This document shows, in pieces, positions 1-5,918 of a stretch of 9,586 nucleotides of DNA. Source of the stretch: JAOAIV01 sp038849555. Its GTDB lineage: Archaea; Thermoproteota; Bathyarchaeia; Bathyarchaeales; Bathycorpusculaceae. The stretch covers positions 1 through 9,586 of the forward strand of contig JAWCMT010000047.1 in the NCBI GenBank assembly GCA_038849555.1, in the 5' to 3' direction. A program made the translations under genes and the position numbers. Below the pieces are notes generated by a model. It was given only the letters and a program-made list of their open reading frames with translations, did no database searches and was not told the DNA's origin. The stretch's first letter is position 1. Every line of letters begins with the position of its first letter.

Positions 1-767
1 GTTTCTGGATCATCGTTAACTCCTCTTAAAAGAACCGTCTGATTGCACAACAATACGCCTGACTTAATCAAATTATTTATCGCCTTAATAGACTGAGGAG
101 TAATTTCGCGTGGATGATTAAAATGCGTAACAACGTAAAGTCTCCTTTCACTCTTTGAATATTTTCTGAAAATTGCCAGTATCCCCTGATCAAAGAGTCT
201 ATGTGGAAGGGTTACTGGAACCCTGCTGCCAATCCTCACGAACTGGATATGTTTTATGCTCGATAGTGCTTCGAGAAATCTTTCGATAATTTCGTTCTTA
301 AGCACCAGCGGATCTCCACCGCTAATCAATACATTATTTATTTCTTCGTGCTTAGCCACGTAAGCGACTGCCTCTTCGAAGCGCTTCAAAATTTCATCGG
401 TAGGCAATCCAACAAGTCTTTTTCTGAAACAGTGGCGGCAGTAAACAGCGCAACGATTTGTCGCCAGAATTAACGCGGTTTCATTGTATTTGTGCTGCAG
501 CCCTGGCATTTTCGTGTTCTCCGCCTCGCCGCTTGTATCGTACACCCCTTCAACATTAAGCTCCTCAATAGACGGCAACGCCATTTTCCTTATCGGATCA
601 TTCGGATCATTCCAATCTATCAGCGATAAGTAGTATGGGCTAATTCGCATTGGATGAATTTGAATAACTTGCTCCAGCTGCCGCTCCACTTGTGGCGGAA
701 TGGTTGTGTGCTTCTTAAGCTGCTGTAATGTTGAGATGTTCTCCTCTAATTCTTTATGTTCTGGCAT
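1..767 (-). CDS. KamA-family radical SAM aminomutase (lysine 2,3-aminomutase-like), C-terminus outside window
   Basis: This is the N-terminal 255 residues of a radical SAM, PLP-dependent aminomutase-type protein. Family members move an amino group between the alpha and beta carbons, as in lysine to beta-lysine. Visible landmarks are an N-terminal stretch with RISPYYLSLIDWNDPNDPIRK (about 41-61), the [4Fe-4S]/SAM motif CAVYCRHC with C106, C110 and C113, the SGGDPL motif (149-154), VRIGSRVPVTLPHR (177-190), THFNHP (214-219) and NQTVLLRGVND (242-252). R115 sits where the clostridial enzyme has the substrate-carboxylate arginine. The ATG at 767 is preceded two codons upstream by an in-frame TAG, so the start cannot lie further out; GGGGT about 8 nt upstream may act as a ribosome binding site. 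The PLP lysine and the acidic residues that separate lysine from glutamate aminomutases lie in the missing C-terminal part, so substrate is undecided. In methanogens a relative (AblA) makes the osmolyte N-acetyl-beta-lysine. Family call is firm; exact activity is not. Confidence 0.9.
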   Translation of the reverse strand, partial: MPEHKELEENISTLQQLKKHTTIPPQVERQLEQVIQIHPMRISPYYLSLIDWNDPNDPIRKMALPSIEELNVEGVYDTSGEAENTKMPGLQHKYNETALILATNRCAVYCRHCFRKRLVGLPTDEILKRFEEAVAYVAKHEEINNVLISGGDPLVLKNEIIERFLEALSSIKHIQFVRIGSRVPVTLPHRLFDQGILAIFRKYSKSERRLYVVTHFNHPREITPQSIKAINNLIKSGVLLCNQTVLLRGVNDDPE

Positions 768-799
768 TTTACTCTACCCCTATTGCAGTTCTATGCTTC

Positions 800-857
800 G
801 GAAAACCAGCAGAAATAAGCAAAGCGACATAACATTAATCAATTCAACTGGTTTTCC
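800..857. repeat. 10-bp perfect inverted repeat in the kamA-like leader region
   Basis: GGAAAACCAG at 800-809 is exactly complementary to CTGGTTTTCC at 848-857, with 38 nt between the arms. One arm lies next to the likely TATA element of the kamA-like gene and the other lies about 32 nt upstream of its ATG. It could be a pair of operator half-sites or a stem-loop in the leader RNA. Function is unknown. Confidence 0.45.
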
Positions 858-870
858 ATAATTAAATTAC
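856..870 (-). promoter_or_regulatory. Candidate TATA element for the kamA-like gene
   Basis: Read on the minus strand the sequence is GTAATTTAATTATGG, an AT-rich block resembling an archaeal TATA box. Transcription would then start near 835-840, leaving a leader of about 70 nt before the ATG at 767. There is no experimental support and AT-rich alternatives exist nearby. Confidence 0.3.
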
Positions 871-926
871 TTTTTATCACTTAAAAAAGTTATGCCGCAG
901 CTACATTTCATCTACGGGGGTCTTTT

Positions 927-942
927 CGAAAAAAATTTAAGC
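927..942 (+). promoter_or_regulatory. Candidate BRE/TATA element upstream of citrate synthase (distal)
   Basis: CGAAAAAAATTTAAGC resembles a purine-rich BRE followed by an archaeal TATA box. It would place a start site near 965 and give citrate synthase a leader of roughly 150 nt that includes the palindromes at 992-1001 and 1015-1030. A closer alternative lies at 1031-1040. Confidence 0.35.
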
Positions 943-991
943 TACTAAACTTATCTGATTATAACTTGCAGACTTGTGCTGAATAGTGCTT

Positions 992-1030
992 GGTTGCAAC
1001 CTTTTAGGTCTAAAGCGTGCAGTTGCATGC
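992..1030. promoter_or_regulatory. Paired palindromes upstream of citrate synthase, possible operator sites
   Basis: GGTTGCAACC (992-1001) is a perfect 10-bp palindrome. GCGTGCAGTTGCATGC (1015-1030) is a near-perfect dyad, with six of seven arm positions pairing around a GT centre. Both contain GTTGCA, and a third TTGCA lies at 966-970, so the pentamer recurs at 966, 994 and 1023, about 28-29 nt apart. The second palindrome directly abuts the proximal TATA-like sequence. This fits a regulator binding site, but the elements are short and could be chance. Confidence 0.3.
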
Positions 1031-1040
1031 CATATATCAT
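1031..1040 (+). promoter_or_regulatory. Candidate proximal TATA element for citrate synthase
   Basis: CATATATCAT is a TATA-like element about 75-80 nt upstream of the ATG at 1113. It would start transcription near 1060 and give a leader of about 50 nt. It competes with the distal element at 927-942; which is used cannot be told from sequence. Confidence 0.3.
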
Positions 1041-1112
1041 GTTACAAGGGTTCCTAGTTTCTGCACCAGGCACGGCAAAGTAGTCTAATAGTCAATGGTG
1101 TGATGGAAATAG

Positions 1113-2246
1113 ATGGTGCAGACTGAAGATAGAGTAGTAATCCGTGGGTTAAGAGATGTTGCCGCAGCTGAAACCAGACTTAGCTTTGTAGACCCTAATG
1201 GTGCTCTATACTATTTGGGCTATAATATTGATGATCTTGTAGGTCGAGTTATCTACGCTGAAATTGCTTACTTGCTAATTCACAAGAAGCTCCCTAACAA
1301 GGATGAATTGGCTGAGTTTAAAAGTAATCTTATTTCTGAGATGCGACTCCCTGATGCTATTGTCGAAAGCATTAAAGCGGCGCCTAAAAATTGCCATCCA
1401 ATGGATATTTTACGCACCGAGGTTTCCCATCTCGGAGAATATGATCCTGAAGGAAATGATCTTTCGCGACCTGCAAACATCCGAAGAGCCACGAGACTAA
1501 TAGCTCAGGTTCCCGCTATAGTTGCTACCATCTATAGGAGCCGTATTGGCCAAACTGTTCCAGAGCCAAGGAAAGACTTTGACTTGGCCAAAAACTTCCT
1601 TTATATGTTCCGTGGATCACCGCCTGATGATAATGAGACAGCTGTTATTCACCAGTATATGGTGCTTCACGCTGACCACGGCTTTAACGCTTCCACTTTC
1701 GCTGCGCGTGTGACCGCAAGCACAAATTCCGACATGTATTCTGCAGTGACTTCTGCTATTGGAACACTTAAAGGTCCATTGCATGGAGGAGCTAGCGAAA
1801 AAGTGATGGATATGCTTGACGATATAAATCTGGAAGAAGAAGTTGAAGAGTATATTCAAGGAATGTTGGATGAAAACAAGAAGATTATGGGTTTTGGCCA
1901 CCGCGTATATAAAACAGAAGACCCGCGCACCAAACATCTGAGAGGAATTGTTGAAAATCTCTGTCACCGCGAAAGAACTTTGAGTTTATATAATAAATGC
2001 ATAAAAATTGAAAAGATTGTTTATGAGCGGAAAAAGATATATCCGAACGTAGATTTCTACGCTGCAGTTGCCATGGACGCGCTTGGTGTTCCGAAGGAAT
2101 ATTTTACTCCGTTCTTTGCGTCAAGCAGAATCTCTGGTTGGGTTGCTCATGTAATCGAGCAATATGCGGACGCTGTGCTTCTACGGCCCTCATCAAAATA
2201 TGTCGGCGAATATGGAAGGCCTTTTATTCCAATCGAGCAACGATAA
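1113..2246 (+). CDS. gltA: Citrate synthase (377 aa)
   Basis: Condenses acetyl-CoA with oxaloacetate to citrate and CoA in the cytoplasm, the entry step of the citric acid cycle and of citrate-derived glutamate synthesis. The length matches the compact archaeal and Gram-positive type. The three catalytic residues are visible: H224 in GPLHGGA, H263 in GFGHRVYK and D314 in NVDFY. Other family landmarks are HPMDILRT (95-102), LHADHG (185-190), ASSRISGWVAHVIEQ (336-350) and the C-terminal SSKYVGEYGRPFIPIEQR with substrate/CoA-binding arginines. The codon immediately before ATG 1113 is an in-frame TAG, which fixes the 5' limit; GGTGTGATGG just upstream is a partial Shine-Dalgarno match. The gene stands alone, divergent from the kamA-like gene and convergent with hcp. 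Archaeal citrate synthases often also accept propionyl-CoA, so 2-methylcitrate synthase activity cannot be excluded. The fold assignment is secure. Confidence 0.96.
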   Translation: MVQTEDRVVIRGLRDVAAAETRLSFVDPNGALYYLGYNIDDLVGRVIYAEIAYLLIHKKLPNKDELAEFKSNLISEMRLPDAIVESIKAAPKNCHPMDILRTEVSHLGEYDPEGNDLSRPANIRRATRLIAQVPAIVATIYRSRIGQTVPEPRKDFDLAKNFLYMFRGSPPDDNETAVIHQYMVLHADHGFNASTFAARVTASTNSDMYSAVTSAIGTLKGPLHGGASEKVMDMLDDINLEEEVEEYIQGMLDENKKIMGFGHRVYKTEDPRTKHLRGIVENLCHRERTLSLYNKCIKIEKIVYERKKIYPNVDFYAAVAMDALGVPKEYFTPFFASSRISGWVAHVIEQYADAVLLRPSSKYVGEYGRPFIPIEQR

Positions 2247-2277
2247 ACATTAACTCTCTTGCTGCCAAGTGATACAT

Positions 2278-2323
2278 AAAAAACGGGATGTGAAGTGAGC
2301 GCCTAAGAAGCAGCGCTACTTCA
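2278..2323 (-). terminator. Hairpin plus U-run at the end of hcp
   Basis: An 11-bp stem with a single-base bulge (2291-2302 against 2313-2323, 10-nt loop) overlaps the hcp stop codon at 2316-2318. Read on the minus strand it is followed after about 7 nt by six consecutive Ts (2283-2278). Archaeal termination relies mainly on U-runs, so this is a good candidate end for the hcp transcript. It lies between the convergent citrate synthase and hcp genes and may also affect readthrough from the plus strand, where no U-run follows it. Confidence 0.6.
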
Positions 2324-3968
2324 TGATTGCCTTTAAGTCTTCTTCCGCTGTTGTTATGGGCATTATGTTAAACTTTTCCACCAGCACTTTAAGTATGTTC
2401 GGTGTTATGAACGCTGGTAAGCTCGGTCCTAAACGTATATTCCTTATGCCCAGGTAAAGCAGCGACAGCAATATGGCCACGGCTTTCTGCTCATACCAAG
2501 AAAGCACCAGCGAAAGCGGCAACTCATTCACTGTCACGTTGAATGCTTCGGCCAACGCCTGCGCGATTTTAATTGCCGAGTAGGTATCGTTGCATTGTCC
2601 TATGTCTAGGAGTCGCGGAATTTCGTCGATTGTGCCTAAGTCCTTGTCGAAGAATCTGAATTTTCCGCAGGCAAGCGTTAGCACGACGGTGTCCTTAGGC
2701 GCTTTTTCCACGAACTCGGTATAGTAGCTTCTTCCAGGTTTCGCGCCGTCGCAGCCGCCGACGAGCAGGAACTTTTTAATGCTGCCGCTTTTCACAGCAG
2801 CTATTATTTTGTCTGCCACGCTTAGCACCGCGTTTCTGCCGAAACCGGCGGTTACATACTTGCCTTCTCTATCAGCTGAAAAGCCCGGCAACTCCAACGC
2901 CCGCTTTATCACCGGAGAAAAGTCTCTGCCTTCTATATGCGGCGTTCCCGGCCAGCCAACTGGACCCGAGGTGAAGATGTTGTCTTTGTAGCTTTCTATT
3001 GGCCTCTGGAGGCAATTGGTTGTCATAACTATGGCGCCGGGGAATTCTGCGAACTCGCGTTGCTGATTTTGCCATGCCGTACCGTAGTGACCGTAAAAGT
3101 GCGGATAAGCTTTCAACTTTGGATATCCATGCGCTGGCAGCATTTCGCCGTGTGTGTAAACGTAGATTCCTTTACCTGCACTCTGTTTCAGAATCTCCTC
3201 TAAATCTTTCAGATCATGCCCGGACACGAGAATAGCTTTGCCTTTTTTCACGCCAAGCGGCACCTTCGTTGGCACTGGGTGCCCGTAGGTCTCAGTGTTT
3301 CCAGCGTCAAGGAGCTCCATGGCTCGGATGTTTATTTCGCCGCATTTCATGGCTAAGCCTACAAAATCGTTTACGCCGAGCGACTTGTCTAATGGAGCAG
3401 CGAGTCCTTGGTGGATAAAATCGAAGACTTTCTCGTCTTTTTTGCCGAGGATATATGCGTGATAGGTGTAGGCTGCTACGCCCTTTAAGCCATAAGTGAG
3501 CAGCCACTGAAGCGAGTGCAAGTCCTCATTTACGATGGGTTCCGATTTTATTCCATACAGTTTTCCTTGCGCTATTAAGCCTTCTCTGGTTTTATCTAAA
3601 GCCAAGTTGGCAGGGCCATCGCTTGCATCGATGTTGCCTCCCACAAGCCGTATTTGCTTCTTCAGTTGCTCGCGCAAATCCGCCGTTTTCTTAATGTACT
3701 CGATAATTCTGTCTGGGTCGAAGTTAACATTCGTTAAAGTAGCAAACAGTGCTTCGCAAGTGAATACGCTGATTTCTTCGGTTCTGATGCCTACCTTCTT
3801 CGCTTCGATGACTAATTGTGAAAGCCCTCTGAGCAAATAAACAAGCAGGTCTTGTAGTGCAGCTACGTCTGGAGTTTTCCCGCAGACACCGATTATTGTG
3901 CAGCCTTGCCCTTTAGCGGTTTGTTCGCACTGGTAACAAAACATTTGTTCTCGACTCATTTTTCTCAT
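2316..3968 (-). CDS. hcp: Hybrid cluster protein (hydroxylamine reductase / NO-detoxifying type, class I)
   Basis: A 550-residue hybrid cluster protein, an iron-sulfur-oxygen enzyme known to reduce hydroxylamine to ammonia in vitro and, in E. coli, implicated in NO reduction and S-nitrosylation. The N-terminal cluster motif is C11-X2-C14-X8-C23-X5-C29, the class I spacing found in anaerobes such as Desulfovibrio. All expected hybrid-cluster ligands appear present: H251 (SGHDL), E275 (THGEM), C319 (TTNCL), C406 (VGGCDG, the persulfide-type Cys), C434 (LACGK), C459 (IGQCND), and E493 with K495 (WYEQKA). The length indicates that the internal helical domain, absent in the short class III forms of hyperthermophiles, is retained. 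Start is uncertain: ATGs at 3968, 3959 and 3944 are in frame, and known class I proteins begin close to the third (MFCYQCEQ). No strong ribosome binding site resolves this. It follows the HTH_10 regulator by 52 nt. No electron-donor gene (Hcr or ferredoxin) is adjacent. Confidence 0.96.
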   Translation of the reverse strand: MRKMSREQMFCYQCEQTAKGQGCTIIGVCGKTPDVAALQDLLVYLLRGLSQLVIEAKKVGIRTEEISVFTCEALFATLTNVNFDPDRIIEYIKKTADLREQLKKQIRLVGGNIDASDGPANLALDKTREGLIAQGKLYGIKSEPIVNEDLHSLQWLLTYGLKGVAAYTYHAYILGKKDEKVFDFIHQGLAAPLDKSLGVNDFVGLAMKCGEINIRAMELLDAGNTETYGHPVPTKVPLGVKKGKAILVSGHDLKDLEEILKQSAGKGIYVYTHGEMLPAHGYPKLKAYPHFYGHYGTAWQNQQREFAEFPGAIVMTTNCLQRPIESYKDNIFTSGPVGWPGTPHIEGRDFSPVIKRALELPGFSADREGKYVTAGFGRNAVLSVADKIIAAVKSGSIKKFLLVGGCDGAKPGRSYYTEFVEKAPKDTVVLTLACGKFRFFDKDLGTIDEIPRLLDIGQCNDTYSAIKIAQALAEAFNVTVNELPLSLVLSWYEQKAVAILLSLLYLGIRNIRLGPSLPAFITPNILKVLVEKFNIMPITTAEEDLKAIMK

Positions 3969-4008
3969 TCCACGTAAGATTAATAGTCAGCAGTGTCAAA
4001 TAGCGCTT

Positions 4009-4028
4009 ATCCCTAAAATGTTAGGGAT
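4009..4028. promoter_or_regulatory. 8-bp perfect inverted repeat in the regulator-hcp junction
   Basis: ATCCCTAA at 4009-4016 and TTAGGGAT at 4021-4028 are exact complements around the 4-nt spacer AATG. The element covers the stop codon of the HTH_10 gene and ends 40 nt before the annotated hcp start. No U-run follows on the minus strand, so it is less like a terminator and more like an operator or an RNA hairpin controlling hcp. The palindrome is directly seen; the role is inferred. Confidence 0.5.
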
Positions 4029-4686
4029 TGACTACCAGTTTAGCCTGTTCCCTTTCAAAATACTGCTTCAAAAGCCTCTTTGTTCCTCTTCGAATTATCT
4101 CCGAAAGAGTTGACGGTCTCACGCCTAGTTTAGCGGCTAGCTCGCGTAAACCAATTTTCCGTGGATAATCAAAAAACCCGCTTTTCAACGCTAACCAAAA
4201 TATTCTCTCCTGATTCTCAGTCAAAACACCGCTTTTTGCTTCAAAACTTCCACGCTTAAGCACGTTGACTTTGTGCCCAGAATTTTCTAGTGCAGATATG
4301 ATGCCCGTGTACACTTCAAACGTGGGCACGATAAAGCTATACATTATCATGTGCTCCTCTACGCTTCTGCCTGAAATCAGAAAGGCCCCATGAGATAGGA
4401 TGGTGTTGCAGACGTCGCAGCCTTGACTTTCAAACCACAGCGAATGCTTGCCTTCAGCTTTACGTCGGGATGTTGATTTCCAATCTTTTGAGATTTTCTC
4501 GGCATCTTTCGCGTCAAGCTCCACTAAATGCTTAACTGTGCCGTTGCTTGAGCCCCTGATGTCTGTTACTTTAAGCTGCTTAAGTCCAAGAGAAGCAAAT
4601 TCTTCTAGTACTCTGCATTGCTTGTTTTCCACCGCGATAACTACATGGTATGGTTTAAGCCACGTTTCAGTCATTAAGTCTAACAT
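4021..4686 (-). CDS. HTH_10 (bacterio-opsin activator type) transcriptional regulator with CxxC motif
   Basis: A 221-residue archaeal DNA-binding protein. The C-terminal part (about 155-208) is a typical HTH_10 domain, starting LTENQERIF, continuing with FFDYPRKIGLRELAAKLGV and ending with the recognition-helix region STLSEIIRRGTKRLL. The N-terminal 150 residues resemble the sensory part of Bat-like regulators. They contain the pair C90-X2-C93 in GCDVCNTILSHGAFLISG, plus C24, which could bind a metal or respond to redox state. No membrane segment is visible, so it should be cytoplasmic. Start is ambiguous between ATG 4686 and the in-frame ATG at 4674; GGAG lies too close to the first for ideal spacing. 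It sits 42 nt after the HtrA gene and 52 nt before hcp, which suggests co-transcription and a possible role in controlling hcp. The signal it senses is not known from sequence. Confidence 0.85.
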   Translation of the reverse strand: MLDLMTETWLKPYHVVIAVENKQCRVLEEFASLGLKQLKVTDIRGSSNGTVKHLVELDAKDAEKISKDWKSTSRRKAEGKHSLWFESQGCDVCNTILSHGAFLISGRSVEEHMIMYSFIVPTFEVYTGIISALENSGHKVNVLKRGSFEAKSGVLTENQERIFWLALKSGFFDYPRKIGLRELAAKLGVRPSTLSEIIRRGTKRLLKQYFEREQAKLVVNP

Positions 4687-4728
4687 GCTCCATGCTATTT
4701 TTTTGGGTCTGGCCTTGAAAGCTAGAGT

Positions 4729-5868
4729 TTACGTTGAAGGTGCGGGTCTCCTTCCCAAGGTAACATCTACATCGATTGTTGAATTGCCGCGTACAACGGT
4801 TATCCTTAGAAGCTGCCCAGGCAACGTGTTCTCCGCAAGATAACTTGCCAAGTCATCATTATTCCTTATTCGCGTTTGATTCAGCGCAATTATTATGTCG
4901 TTAACTCTCAGCTTGCCATCTGAGGGTCCTCCGGCGACGACTGAAGCTATTCGCCAGCCGTAAGTAACGGATGCCCCTATCTGCTGGGCTATGCTGTAGC
5001 TCAGGTCCTGTCCTGTAACGCCTAGATACGAGTGGTCGCGGTAGGTTCCAGTTGTAACCAAGGCTGATATTTCCCTAAGGATTGTGTTTGATGGAACAGC
5101 GAAGCCTAAGCCCTGCGAGTCTGATAGGATAGCGGTTGTTACGCCTACCACTTTGCCCGCCGCGTTCAGCAGTGGTCCTCCAGAGTTTCCAGGGTTTATC
5201 GGCGCGCTTGTTTGTATAATATTTGCGATTGCGAAACCGCCGGCGTATTCTTCTTCAGTAATTGTTCGGCCGACAGCGCTAACGACGCCTGTGGTTAATG
5301 AACCGACCAAGCCGTAGGGGTTTCCTATGGCTATAACGGGGTCGCCTACGCGTAGCGTGGATGAACTGACGATTTCGACAGGCTTAAACTCGTTCTCTGG
5401 CGCGTCAACCGAAAGAACCGCCAAGTCCGCATAGGGGTCGCTTCCCAGAACCCGTGCTGGATAGCCGTTGCCATTTGAGAAAGTTACACTTAGGCTTGTT
5501 GCGCCATGTACTACATGATAGTTAGTTATTACCACGTTTCTACCAGAATAAGCGTATACAAATCCCGAGCCTTGCGCTTCGCCGCTTCTCGTGGTTCCTT
5601 GAATCAAAACCACCGAGTCACGGACACTCTCGTAAATGTTAGCCAACTCGGTTTCATTCTGATAGATTATGATGTTTTGATAGGTGATGTTCTGTGTGCT
5701 TGTGAGCCCGGCTACACGGTTTTGAAGCGCTGACACTTCATCGCTTAATTCTGCCATTTCTTGATATGTTATGTAGAAACTTGATAGTGCGCCTATGAGT
5801 AAGCCTGCTGCAAAGAAGAGTGCCAGCAGACTAAGCGATGTTTTACCATAACCGTTTGAAGCGTACAT
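4729..5868 (-). CDS. Membrane-anchored HtrA/DegP-like serine protease with PDZ domain
   Basis: A 379-residue S1C-family protease expected to act outside the membrane on misfolded or specific envelope proteins. The N-terminus has one hydrophobic segment (about 12-34) with a lysine before it and no clear cleavage site, so it is probably a signal anchor. A short heptad-like stretch (36-55, EMAELSDEVSALQNRVAGL) may form a coiled coil. The trypsin-like domain carries the full triad: H118 (TNYHVVHG), D148 (DPYADLAVL) and S229 (NPGNSGGPLLN). A single PDZ domain occupies about 278-372, beginning SYLGVTGQDL and including GPSDGKLRVNDIIIALN. Start ATG 5868 is supported by GAGGTAA a few bases upstream. 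It is 50 nt downstream of purA and 42 nt upstream of the HTH_10 gene. A T-rich block in the purA-htrA gap could be a weak terminator or a separate TATA element, so its membership in one operon with purA is uncertain. Confidence 0.93.
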   Translation of the reverse strand: MYASNGYGKTSLSLLALFFAAGLLIGALSSFYITYQEMAELSDEVSALQNRVAGLTSTQNITYQNIIIYQNETELANIYESVRDSVVLIQGTTRSGEAQGSGFVYAYSGRNVVITNYHVVHGATSLSVTFSNGNGYPARVLGSDPYADLAVLSVDAPENEFKPVEIVSSSTLRVGDPVIAIGNPYGLVGSLTTGVVSAVGRTITEEEYAGGFAIANIIQTSAPINPGNSGGPLLNAAGKVVGVTTAILSDSQGLGFAVPSNTILREISALVTTGTYRDHSYLGVTGQDLSYSIAQQIGASVTYGWRIASVVAGGPSDGKLRVNDIIIALNQTRIRNNDDLASYLAENTLPGQLLRITVVRGNSTIDVDVTLGRRPAPST

Positions 5869-5882
5869 TTAGCGTTACCTCT
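5858..5882 (-). promoter_or_regulatory. Shine-Dalgarno-like site fixing the htrA start
   Basis: On the minus strand the sequence AGAGGTAACGCTAA directly precedes the ATG at 5868. GAGGTAA is a good match to the anti-Shine-Dalgarno end of archaeal 16S rRNA at usual spacing, better than upstream of most other genes here, and supports this start codon. Confidence 0.55.
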
Positions 5883-5918
5883 AAATGAAGCATACTGGTT
5901 TTTGAAAATAAAGGTTTA

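Larger units (their letters stand above)
768..1112. other. Divergent intergenic region between the kamA-like gene and citrate synthase
   Basis: This 345-nt AT-rich stretch separates two divergently transcribed genes and must carry both promoters. I find no convincing gene in it; the longest ATG-started plus-strand frame I noticed is 22 codons (793-861) and has no family features. It holds several TATA-like elements, a 10-bp inverted repeat (800-809 and 848-857), a perfect 10-bp palindrome (992-1001) and an imperfect 16-bp palindrome (1015-1030). No tRNA cloverleaf or known riboswitch pattern was recognised. Confidence 0.7.

Noticed and set aside
793..861. 22-codon ATG-started plus-strand frame in the kamA-gltA intergenic region
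   Set aside because: Very short, no ribosome binding site, no recognisable family, and it overlaps the inverted repeat and TATA candidate of the divergent gene.
768..1112. Possible tRNA or structured RNA in the large intergenic region
   Set aside because: No cloverleaf arms, T-loop consensus or known riboswitch core could be found; only short palindromes are present.
1617..1967. 116-aa minus-strand open frame inside citrate synthase
   Set aside because: Lies fully antisense to a gene with complete catalytic motifs; its sequence has no family features and is best explained as a coding shadow.
3535..3840. 101-aa plus-strand open frame opposite hcp
   Set aside because: Antisense to conserved hcp coding sequence, without its own promoter or family signature.
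4448..4843. 131-aa plus-strand open frame spanning the regulator start and htrA end
   Set aside because: Runs antisense through two well-supported genes and their junction; composition is that of a reverse-strand shadow.
5904..5913. T-rich block in the purA-htrA gap considered as a definite terminator
   Set aside because: It is equally readable as a TATA-like element for htrA; without a clean U-run or hairpin neither role can be assigned.
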